Of a stretch of DNA of 64,000 bases, positions 13,901-25,900 are shown piece after piece; positions within the stretch are counted from its first letter, which is position 1, and each line of letters starts with the position of its first letter. Both the position numbers and the translations under genes were made by a program. The stretch lies in the NCBI GenBank assembly GCA_035771175.1, contig CM069608.1, forward strand, positions 14,288,019 through 14,352,018, given 5' to 3'. A model generated the notes under the pieces. That model was not told the origin of the DNA and ran no database searches. It saw only the letters and a list, made by a program, of their open reading frames with translations. The stretch comes from Paratinospora sagittata. Taxonomy: Eukaryota; Streptophyta; Magnoliopsida; Ranunculales; Menispermaceae.

Positions 13901-16900
13901 CTCATTGTTCATTGCCTTCCTTTGTCTCAACTGTTCGATCTGCAACTCAACCTTCATCCTTCGTCTTCACTCATCTTCTTCTTTACATCTTCTTCGTCTT
14001 CTTCTGGTATCGTCTTCTTCATCTTCTTCTTCTGGTATCGTCTTCTTTCCATCAGCTCTGTCTTTTTTCATCGCCTTTTTTCATCGGCTTTCAACGCCAT
14101 CAGCCTTCATCGCCGGACTTGTCTTCTGTCGGCCTTCATCGCCGAAATCGTATATGCTGCAGTTACTATTTTTCTTTGTTGTTGAGCCTCGCTGCCATCG
14201 TTGTTGTCGCGTCTTGACTTCTTCGCCAAAATCTGCTACTGTTGGTGTGTGCATCTTCATCGTGGTTGTTGTCTCTACTTCAACCCGTCATCGTCACTGC
14301 TCACTACCAAATCGATCCTGTCCACTACTGCTGCACAAGAAAACCCCTCCGCCGATCTTCGTTGCAGCACCCTTATAACCCCGCCGTTGTTCCTTGCCGC
14401 TACTGATGCGCCTTCTTCTTCCTTTCTTTCTTTTTCTCCCGTTTCTTTCTCTCTTCCCTTCTTCCGTCTTTTCTTTCTTCTGTCTTCTCTTTCTTCTTTC
14501 TTATTTTCAGTAACTACCAAAAAAAAAAACCATCAACCTCCATCTTCGGCCTTCATTGCCAAAGAGAGGCTTGTTTGGCGTTCATCGCTGTTATTGAAGA
14601 ATTTGACCGGGCATTGTTATTGTTGTTGCTGCTTCCACCGGTACGTGAGCCAAAAGAAAGATGTCCAGTGTACAATCAATTGAAGAGCACTCTCTTAAGC
14701 AAGTCGGATTCAATCAGGATGAGATCAAGAGATTGAGAACTCTACTTGACACTCTTGGAAAACCCTCAGGTACCAACTCATTGGCCCATTCAGGTAATTT
14801 TCCTATTTCTATTGGATTTAACGTCTCGGATAAATCTTTTGCTAACTCTTGGGTTATAGATTCTGGTGCTACTGATCACATGACCAATTCCCCCAATATA
14901 TTTCATACCTACATCCCATGTCCTAGTAGTCGGAAAATAGCCACAGCTGATGGATCCTTAACCACAATAGCTGGTATAGGTGATGTTCACATCAGCCCCA
15001 CCCTTACACTCAGAAACGTTTTTCATGTTCCTAAATTATCTACTAATCTTATCTCTATTAAGAAACTGACCCATGATTTGAGTTATAATCTAACCTTATT
15101 CCCTACTTACTGCACATTTCAAGACCAGGACTTGGGAACGATGATTGGACATGCTAAGGAACAGGACGGGTTGTATTATCTTGAGACACCAGTACATTCT
15201 ATCAAGAGTACCACTTCATTTCTCTCTAAGCACAAACTTTCCAATAAAGAAAAGCTATGGCTCCATCATCGCCGCCTTGGCCATCCTTCTTTTCGATCTC
15301 TTAAAATCCTGTTTCCTTTTTTGTTTACATCTCTGAATGTTGAAGATTTTCATTGTGAAGTGTGTGAACTTGCGAAACACAAGCGTATATCTTTTCCACT
15401 TAGTAATGACAGAAGTTCAGATCCTTTTGATCTCATTCATAGTGATATTTGGGGTCCCTCTCCAATACCTAATGTTTCTGGAGCGCGATGGTTTGTGTCC
15501 TTCATTGATGATTGTACTAGAGTCTCGTGGATATTCTTATTAAAACAAAAATCCGATGTGAGCTTTATTCTCCCTACCTTCCATAACATGATACACACCC
15601 GTTTGGTGCTAAAATCAAGAGACTTCGATCTGACAATGCTAGAGACTATTTTAATCAAACATTGACCAATTACTTCCAAACCGAGGGGATCCTTCATGAA
15701 TCATCTTGTGTTCACACTCCACAACAAAATGGAGTTGCTGAAAGAAAAAACGGTCACCTACTTGATACAACCCGAGCTTTTTTATTTCAGAATAATATGC
15801 CTAAGTCCTATTGGGGGGAAGCTGTCCTTACTGCAACACATCTTATTAACCCTTGATTTCAAAAGTCCTATGGAAAAGCTACGTCAATTTTATCCTAAGC
15901 TTAACATCTCCAATAATCTTATACCTAGAATATTTGGGTGTGTTTCATTTGTCCATGTTCGCCAACCCAACAGGGGAAAGTTGGACCCTAGAGCTCTTAG
16001 GTGTGTTTTTGTCGGATACTCTTCCACTCAAAAGGGATATAAATGCTATCATCCGCATCAAAAAAATTCTTTATCTCAGCCGATGTCACTTTCTGTGAAC
16101 CTGAGCCCTATTTTTCCGCTCCTCCTCTTCCGGGGGAGAATGTCATCATGGAAGATAAGGATCGGAACTCCCTTGATAACCCTTTTGATCTTTTTGACCC
16201 CTTTACCCTCCAACAAACCAAACCTGAATCTCCTACACCCCCTGTACCCAATGACGAACCTAATGAACGGATGACTGGACAAGTGTACTCAAGGAATAAA
16301 GCCGCAGCTCCTGAACCGATGCAAGCTCAAGAATCTGAACCAATCTCTGAGAATGAGGTAACAAATCCTGAACCCTCCTTACAAATTCCATTAGTTCCTG
16401 AAACTAACAATGATCTTTTAGCCTCTGAACCTGACAATGACCTTCCCATTGCAATTAGAAAGGGCACAAGGGAATGCACTAAACATCCCTTGTATCCACT
16501 ATCTCATGTTGTATCCTTTGAGAAGTTCTCACCAACCCATAAGAGTTTTCTTACCAGCCTGAATAATATCCAGACTCCTACGTCATTATCCGAGGCTTTA
16601 CCTAATTGGAAACAAGCTATGAATGTGGAAATGGAAGCCCTGGAGAAAAATACAACATGGGAGTTGGTAGACTTGCCTCCAGGAAAGAAACATGTTGGAC
16701 GCAAATGGGTTTATACAGTAAAATACAAAACATATGGGTCCCTAGAGCGCTACAAGGCAAGATTGGTAGCCAAAGGATATACTCAGACATATGGTGTGGA
16801 CTATCAAGAGACATTTGCTCCAGTTGCAAAAATGAATACTGTGAGACTTCTTTTGTCATTGGCAGCTAATTATGACTGGGATCTGCAACAATTTGATGAA

Positions 16901-19900
16901 AAAAATGCATTTTTACATGGGGATTTAGAGGAAGAAATCTATATGGAAGTGCCTCCAGGATTTGGCACCACTGATAAAGTGTGCAAATTAAAAAAGGCCC
17001 TGTATGGACTTAAACAATCCCCGAGGGCATGGTTTGGTCGGTTTGCCAAAGTAATGACAAGTATGGGATATAAACAAAGCCAAGGAAATCACACTCTGTT
17101 TATTAAGCACTCGACTTCAGGGGGAGTTACAGCTCTATTAACAATGAGAACGAGAGACAAAATTTGAAGCGGTGTTTGACCGAGGAATTTGAGATCAAGG
17201 AACTAGGGAGATTGAAATACTTCCTAGGGATTGAAGTGGCACACTCTAAACAAGGAATCTTTATCTCTCAACAGAAGTACATTACAGACCTTCTTAAAGA
17301 AACAGGGAAGCTAGCATGCAAACCAATGAATACTCCTATTGATCTTAATCACAAGCTTGGAGAAGCTGAAGAAGCGTTGATCTTAATCCTAAAGATATTC
17401 ATTTGCAAGCAGCTAATCGCGTTCTACAATATCTTAAAAGGACTCCAGGACAGGGCATCTTATTTAAACGACACAGAGGAATGGTTCTTGAAGCATATAC
17501 TGATTCAGACTATGCTGGTTCAGTAGTTGACAAAAGATCAACTACTGGATATTGTACGTTTCTTGGTGGGAATTTGGTGACATGGCGAAGTAAAAAACAG
17601 AATGTAGTGGCCAAATCTAGTGCTGAAGCAGAATTCCGAGCAATGGCACAAGGGGTTTGTGAGCTATTATGGTTGCAGATAATTTTGACAGATTTGAAGA
17701 TACAATGGGATGGCCCTATGAGACTCTATTGTGACAATAAATCTGCAATTAGCATTGCCCATAACCCAGTTCAACATGATCGAACCAAGCATATAGAGAT
17801 TGATAGACACTTTATTAAAGAAAAGCTTGATAGTGGATTGATCTGTACTCCATATGTGTCTACCAATAACCAGCTCGCCGATAGGCTCACTAAAGGGTTA
17901 AATCATACTGCATTTCAAGCAAATGTGTTCAAGCTGGGAATGATAAACCTTTATTCACCAGCTTGAGGGGGTGTGTTGAGATTTATTTCCTGTACAGATT
18001 TATTTCCTTTAAGGAATATAGCGGTTACTAAAATTGTAATTATAGCTATAAGTACATAGCTCTGTATGTCTATATATATGGAGTCCCTCCATTAAGACAA
18101 AACAGAAGAATAAATATCCTTTCTCTTCTCCCGTGGATGTAGGCCATAAAGCCGAACCACGTTACATCTTGTGTCGTTCATTATTTTATTTTCTTAACAG
18201 ATTCAAATGGGTATATACCAAGAAGGAAGGTTCTCTAAGGATGGACAATGTGAAATACAAAGCTAGATTCATATAGAAGGGATAGACTACAATGAGGTAT
18301 TTTCACCAATTTTGAAGCATTCTTCTATCCTTACTTTACTATCTTTGGTTCCTCATATTGATCTTGAGTTGACAAAACTTGATCTGAAGACAACTTTCTG
18401 ACATGGAGATTTGGAGGAGATATACATGTCTCGGCCTAATGGCTTTAAGGTACTTTGCAGGAAAATTGGGTTTGTCAACTGAACAAGTTGTTGTATGGAT
18501 TTGAACAATCCTTGAGGTAGAGGTATAAGTGATTTGGCAAGTTTATGATTGACCAACAATACACAAGGCGCAGTGGTGATCATTTTGTGTATTCTTGTTA
18601 GCTTATTAATGGATCTTTCATATATTTGCTCTTAAATGTTGATGATATGCTCATTGAGGTCTAAATAAAGTAGTCGAAAACTTAGTTGCATATTGAATTT
18701 GAAATGAAGGACCTCGGAAAAGCAAACAAAATACTTGGCATGGAGATTAACAGAGACAAATTGAAGAGCACAATTAGATTGTCATAGAAGATATACTTGA
18801 AAAAGATGCTACAATAATGTGGTCTTAACAAAGCAAAACCTATGAGTATACCATTATTTCCTCAATTTCAGCTTAGTGCTTTGATGTCTCCACATACAGA
18901 TAAGGATAGCTACACAGATAAGGTTCCACATGCAAGTGCAGTTGACAGTTTGATGCACGCAATGGTGGTTGCTAGACCCAAAATTTCACAATCAATAGTA
19001 TGGTCAGTAGAAATATGCATGATCCAGGTAAAGTAGAACGGAAAGCAGTGAAATGGATTTTGTGATATATTTTGGGTGCTATGGATGTCGATTTGGTGTT
19101 TCAGAAAGATAACTACTAGATATGTCTTCACATTTTATAAAGGACAGGTGAGTTGTAGGCCTATATTGCAGTCTACAGTTGCTTTGTCTACTGTTAAGAT
19201 AGAGTACATGGCAATGACTAAGGCCATAAAGGAGGTCATTTGGCTATGTGAATTGTCTAGTGACTTGAGGATTTTTTAGGAGCATGTAATAGTTCATAAT
19301 GATAGATTGATAGTCATAATGCCATTCATTTAGTAAAAAACCAAGTACACTGTGCTAGGACTAAGCATATAAATGTTTGATTCCGTTTTATTTATGAGGT
19401 TATCAAGGATGGTGACATTGTCAAAGATCCACACTAAATATAATCCAACTGATATGTTGCCACAATGGGTTTCAGCATTGATTAACCTTGATCAATGCCA
19501 TATGGAGCTGCGATCCTTCAAACACATTTGAAGATGAGAACTATTGGTGATTGATTGTGGTTGAGGTTATCTGCCCATGGTGGAGATTTGTTGACATATT
19601 CAGCTCGTACCCATTATGGCTATTTTTGCCTTTTTTACTAGAAGTTTGGCTTTTAACCCCAGCTTTCTCCTTGGTATAAAAAATAAAAATGAAAAATTAT
19701 TAATGTAATATGGAGGGGGTGAGAGAAGTAGATCTAAGCATTGGTTGTACTTCCTTTTGATTCTCCATTTGTTTACATGTTCACAATTCCCGTGGATGTG
19801 GGCAAACCTTTGTTAAACCGTGCAAATCTTTGTGTTCTTGCTTATGAGATTACTTTTGCATTCATTTGATTTGTGTGATTATTTTACAATTTTGCTTCCC

Positions 19901-22900
19901 TATGTACTACATCAAAGACTTCCACAAAATTACTTGAGGCTTTCTAAGAAGACTTTCCTTCATAGGCTTAGAGCCATAGACCATTGACAAAATCCTGATA
20001 CATTCATCTAGAGATCAGATCTTAGCATTCCCTTAGGTTCAATAAGAGACCAAAAACAATTGAAAAACTAATATGGGCACTATAAAGAAGTTTTGAATCC
20101 TAAGGAGAATAGGTATTGGTAAGGTGAGACTATAGTCAACACTAATCATGGGTGGATTAGCTAGTCCAACAAGGTCATTCAAGTTCTAGAATCCAACTCA
20201 AGATCCAAATAATTGAGTGCACCATATGTTGGTAGGTAGCAAGGTGATTCATAGAAAGAACTCAGCAACTGAGGAAAGTAGAGGAGAAAACACATGAGGT
20301 TTGTGCAAACAAAAAATTTGGGAGGTAAGAGCAGCATCTACAGGAAGCTTGTCTCCATGCCTTTTGCTATTAGGTAGAAGGTGTTAAAAAGTACTACATT
20401 ACATCCTTTTTTTTTTAATTTCAAGACAAACTAAAGAAAGTAATGCTTATCAGCAAGATATCCTCAGTTGTCAAAAAAAAAAAAAGTAACGCCCTTGAAT
20501 ATTTAGGTAAGAAGATACAAATCATGTGGTTAAACAAATAGAAAAATGAACTGATAATCTAAAATGAGTATACTAGCATCATCCAATGAACATACTAAAT
20601 ATACAAAATAGGAACGTGGACATGGTCTTCTCAAATGATAGGTACTTTCTAAACATTTAATACTTCCATCAGGTAAGCCTGGAAATTTTTTATTATGTTA
20701 GTTATAGAACCATTGTAATATGAATTCCAAATCTATTTAACTCTAAAGAACCTGAGATCAGCCTTATTAACTTAAACAAGCATTGACACAATAAAACTAG
20801 AGACCAAAAACCAAGAGCAAAATCATTTGCAACCCTTACATGGACTTAATGACATGTGCAAGCATCTCTAAATGAGGTAGAAAATGCCATACATAATGTT
20901 TATGAGAAGCACAAAACAAAAAGACATCCATACGCATATCCATTTGAACGTTTAAGGGAGCAGGGAGCGTTTGGTATGGAGTAATCTTGGGGATAGGAAT
21001 GAGAATCTTGAAGATTCTCATGTTTGTTTCACTATTTGCAATTTTTTTGGGGTGGGAAAGTGATTCTCGGGAAAGTAGGATTCCTACCTATCATGAGAAA
21101 GTAATTCCCATCCAAATAGGTGATATTCACTTTCCCGAGAAAGTGATTACCACGGGAAAGTTACTTTTTATATTCACTTATTATGTTAATTTTAATATTA
21201 TCAAATTTCAAATTACTTTTTACAATACTACATTATTTTATTAGTATAATATTAATACGTTAAATTTTAAATTATTGTAGTATACTAAAATATTAAAAGA
21301 TATTAACTTCATTAAATTATTTTAATATTAATTTTGAATTTGAAATTATATTAAATAAAAATTAATTTATTAATTTTATTTAAAAATTAATTAACTTTAT
21401 TTCACAATAAGCATTTTTTTTTTTGACAGGAAACAAGAAGGTATTGTATTAAAAAAGTAAATTTAGTTTATCAAAAAATTAAGCAATAAGCAAAATTAAA
21501 TAATTTATTTAAAAAAACGAATGAATTTATTAAAAATTAAATAATTTAGTCAAAAAATACATAATAAAGTTAAAAATATTTATTAAAAATTAAATAATTT
21601 TATTAAAAACTAAATAATTTAATAAATATAATTAATTTCAACAAAAGCAATTTTTTAGAAAAATTATAAAGTTGCTTTTTCCTTATATTCATAAAATTAG
21701 TTTTAAATAAAATTAGTTAAAAATTTTGTTTCAAATTAATTTTAATTAAAATAACTTCATTAGTTTTATTAAACTAATATAATTAATTTTATAAAAAAAT
21801 TATTTTTAATATTTTTTAAAAAAATAAATTTATTTTTATTAAAAAAATTTTTTAGTTTATTAAAGAAGTATTTTTTAAGTTTTAATAAAATAAATATTAT
21901 TTTTTAATAAATTACAAATTTCAAAAATATTTTTATTAAAAAGTAAATGAATTTATTTTATCTAAAATAACTATATAATTGTTTTAATATTAATTTTCTA
22001 ATTTTTTAAATTAAGTAAATGAATATATTAATTTTAATAGTAATAACTATAGTAGTGATTTTTACATTCATAAGTTAATTTTATTAATTTGATAATAATT
22101 TTTTAGTTTATTTTCAATTTAAATTATTTTTATAATACTTTTATTAATTTATTTATTTAATATTATTACAATTTAAAAACATGTGAGATTTTGATGCGTA
22201 ACCAAACACAGTAATTTAATATTCCTAGGAAAATTGTTCAAGATTCCTATACGCAACCAAACACAACAATGTAACATTCCCATGTTCAGATTCCCTTCAA
22301 TCACTTTCCCAGAAAAGTGATTCTTATTCCCATCCAGAGATTCAGGCGTACCGAACGCCACCTAAGTGATAACTTGATATACAGCGTTTGGCCTTCACCT
22401 AAAAATTGTAGCTTTTAGGTCCAATGGTTTCCAACATGGTATGAGAGGATTCAAAGCTTTGATTTGGTGTCAGGTCTTTGGTTCAAGCCTCTTAAATGGC
22501 ATTTGTAGATTGGGCATTTGTCTTATTTTCTATCTCCCTTTTGTCTCTTCAAGTGTAGGATGGGGTTGCACGTGAGAGGGAGTATTAGTGGTAAGTTGAT
22601 ATGCAATATTAGGCCTCCACCGAACAGTTATAGCTTTTAGGTTAGTGGTTTGTAACAAATATTTTAGCTAATTTAAGTCAGAAACATGTCTATACAAAAG
22701 AGGAAAGTAAAATCATTTACATATATTGTTAATATAATAGATATTTAAAATTCCAAATTGTAGTTGCATTTGAGTCACAGCATCATGAGTTCATGAATAG
22801 AGAATGGATTACACCAATAAACTCTATTCTCAGTCCCTAAAATTAAGGATAACATTGGCTTGTGTTGTGATGCATCTAGGTCATCCTTGTGCATATGAAT

Positions 22901-25900
22901 CTATGCAGGAATAGTGCTCAATCCATAAATGTCATACATAACATGGAAACACATCTCATGAATAAAAGGAAGACAATATAAATTTAAAAAGTTCACAAAT
23001 AGAGCTTCAAAAGCAGAATGACGATTTGTTGGTGTAAATGCAAAAGAAGGTCCAACTATTTCTCAAACTAAGGTCACTAAAGATGCCCAGAACATGTTCA
23101 TATAAACAACAAAGATAACAGATCAGCCATGGCTACTTTATCTTGAAACTGGTGTTTTTTATCTTAATCCATAATATGTTTTTTTGTCCACAAAAGTAGA
23201 TAAATTTTGATATATCAGAAAATCTTAAGAACTGTAGAATACTATGTTTTTTAATTAAATATAGTCACATACAGAGGAAAGAGGATCATAACTTGAAATA
23301 ACTAGAAAGCAAAGTATCAAGATTTTTAAAGAATAATCATGAGGTATCACCTGAATTAGCTTCCTGGGATGTATTGCTCTCTTCAGTCACATGAGCAGGT
23401 TCTTTAAATGTAAACCACAAGAATATTAAATAGACAAGCCATGCCAGAGCCATAAGCCAACCCGGTAAAGTGTCTTCATTGAATGTGAGTTTATAAATCC
23501 TAAAGTTTGTTTGAAGTAAGCCAGCAAGAGCAGGACCACATGCCATTCCAAGAGCACTGGCACTAACAAAACCTGCAGAAGCCTTCATTCTTATTTTAAG
23601 AGGCACGCAGTCACTGATATAACGCCGATTAACAGCTCTTGCAGAACCAAGCCTGAAATGAATCAATATTATCATTTTACAAGTGTAGAGGTCTCATAAT
23701 GATAGGATGAAAATAATACAAAAAGTTTCCATTGAAAGATGATCATTCAAAAACATTTTTTTTGACAAGAAACAAGAACAATTGTATTAAGTGTAAGAAT
23801 CTGTACAAGGATATACGACTGGGCCAAGACCCAGGATTTAACAATCAAAACTCTCCAAAATGGGATACCATCCCCTTAACCAATCCCCTAAAGAGAAGCC
23901 CCTAGCTAGCTTACTAGCACTAACCCACAATGAGGCAAGGTAAAAGAGTTATCCCACACAATGTTAATATCTTTTTCTTGATCATAAAAAATGCGCGAGT
24001 TTCGTTCCTTTCAAATTGACCACACAACTGCAAAGATAATTACTCGCCAGTAGTCTCTAAGACGTCTATGAAGAACATAATCTTCAGGAAAAACCCATAA
24101 ATCTGAGATATTAGAAACCCCCCCCCCCCCCCCCCCCCCGATGTAGGAAGGATCCCCATCTTCTCCAAACTCCTTGAGAGAAAACGCACTCCATAAAAAT
24201 ATGATGGCTAGACTCATTAGAGCTCTTGCACAGACAGCACCAGTTCGGGGAGAGAGACCAATTCTTAAAACACCTCTAAAGAATATCCGCACAATTCAAT
24301 CTGTCATGGGCAATAGTTCATCCCAAAAATTTGGCTTTTGAAATAACATGAGCATTCCAAATAAAAGCATGCGGGAAATTTGTGAAAATCGGACTTGAAT
24401 GCTGACTAGAACAAATACGGTTCATGAAGGACTTGGAAGAAAAATCTCCCGATGACTCTAAAGGCCATAACACTCTGTCACTCTCATCTGACAAGTGAAC
24501 ACTATCAAGGATGTCAAGGAGGGAAGTAGCTTCAATGCATTCTCTATCAGAAGGTCCCCTACGCAAATGAAGGTTCCAGGAAATCCCACCACTCACACTA
24601 TTTTCCAGGATGACTAAGAAATCACAAATAGGATGATCAGGTTTGATGGACAACCTATAAATTTGAGGAAAGAGGTCACTAAATCTGGAAGTGCCACACC
24701 AAATGTCCTCCCAAAATTTAAGAGTAGCTCCATTACCCACTTTGAGACGAGCAATGGCGGAAAAAAAAAAAGGGGTAAAGGGAATGGATGAATTTCTAAG
24801 GGATTTTATAGGTGGCTTTGGAGGACACACTAGCATCTCTAGAATTCTGATGGATCCCATGACGACTTGCCACCACCTTCACCCACAAAGAATCCTTCTC
24901 CTTGAGGAATCTCCAAAGCCATTTTCCGGCCAAAGCCTTGTTTCTATCCTCCAAATTACCAATCGCCAGACCCCCTTGATCAATCCTCTTGGTGCCCAAT
25001 CGCATGCCATGCAAGGACTATATTTTATCAGTAGGTTGACTCATATGCATGTAGATAAATTACAAGTGAAATCATTAATTAAAGTCTATTTGATTTTTGT
25101 TGCTTTCCATGTATTGCTAAAGGCTAATATGGTTTATATATGTATATATGATGTCTCTCTTTCTTTTCTTTTCTTTTTTTGAGATCAAGAGGTATCAGGC
25201 CCTTGCCCACTAGTCTCCCTGGGGCACGGGCACAAGCACCCTACAACATTATTGGCCAATTAGAATCAACCTAGTGGATGGGGAGGCTCGAACCCACGAT
25301 CTCTTCCTGGACATCATGTTCGACAATCTGCCTTCCGACCACTAGACCAACCTAATGTTGATTTATATATATGTGTATGTGTGTGTCAAATCCCCCAAGA
25401 CATTAACCATATAAAGCAGCTGTCATGGATTGGTGCACGGCAAGCGTGCTCATCCATTCCAGTAATGAGGGCAGTTCAAGTCACAAAAATCAGCCTCCCA
25501 AGGAAATGATAAGGATGCTTACCATCACCTCAACCAAAACCCACTATTAGAGGAAGCCTTGTGCACTAGGTACAACCTTTATGAAACATATGTTGCATGT
25601 TTAACATGAAATAATAATTCAAACCCATATTTTAGGTCATTATTGATTTTCCAGAACCAGTGGAAACAATCCTAAGAATAGCTCAATTTTACGTCAAGTA
25701 TCAGAAGGTACATTAACAGATCACTATGACTTAATTTATAAGCCTGCCAAAGGGTATTACATTTAACCACATATATTACCTTGAGGTTGTGAGCATTTAT
25801 AGGAATAATTTTGAAGTCGATATCTTGAAGACTCAATAAAAATAATTCTAGGCTCAAGCCAGTTTAATGGACAAGAAAAATGGAATTCTTTACAACTGGA

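Larger units (their letters stand above)
13142..18199 (+). mobile_element. Ty1/copia retrotransposon B (gag-less, deleted) nested in copia C
   Basis: The 5' LTR is 13142-13365 (first bases TC where the 3' LTR has TG) and the 3' LTR 17974-18199. A perfect 5-base target duplication GATTC lies at 13137-13141 and 18200-18204. Primer site TGGTATCAGAGA is at 13366-13377. The LTRs share long blocks with copia A, so the two belong to one family or sister families. The leader before coding is about 1.28 kb, against 0.4 kb in copia A, and is rich in TTC and GGCCTTCATCGCCG-like units. Coding lacks gag, carries frameshifts, and has lost the YVDD box. Confidence 0.93.
10695..19910 (+). mobile_element. old Ty1/copia remnant C, split by a LINE and by copia B
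   Basis: The 5' end is missing. Integrase C-terminal coding (TYEVWFGKL, then AKKAIFLG) runs from about 10700 to 11332, where the LINE at 11333-13090 interrupts it. Coding resumes at 13091 with LELVKT and is interrupted at 13141/18200 by copia B. It continues as [20 protein letters not shown], degenerate reverse transcriptase (the YVDD box now reads NVDDM near 18640) and RNase H (TKHIN near 19365). A 3' LTR begins at 19589 after a purine tract. Removing both insertions restores collinearity, but the frame holds many stops. It lies in intron 6 of the transporter. Confidence 0.85.
23757..25018 (-). mobile_element. 5'-truncated L1-type LINE in intron 5
   Basis: Minus-strand coding fragments: [26 protein letters not shown] (24796-25014), the zinc-finger region [17 protein letters not shown] (24318-24860), and [14 protein letters not shown] (24011-24292). 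The tail at 23757-23800 is oligo-T on the + strand next to GACAAGAAACAAGAAC, matching tails of other LINEs here. Same orientation as the host gene. Stops and frameshifts throughout. Confidence 0.8.

Noticed and set aside
13431..14683. Several overlapping 75-168 codon frames in the copia B leader
   Set aside because: They are all Ser/Leu/Phe/His-rich translations of pyrimidine repeats in multiple frames; no gag motif.
24100..24150. Poly-Gly segment in a minus-strand frame
   Set aside because: Produced by the poly(C) tract within a dead LINE; not a glycine-rich protein.
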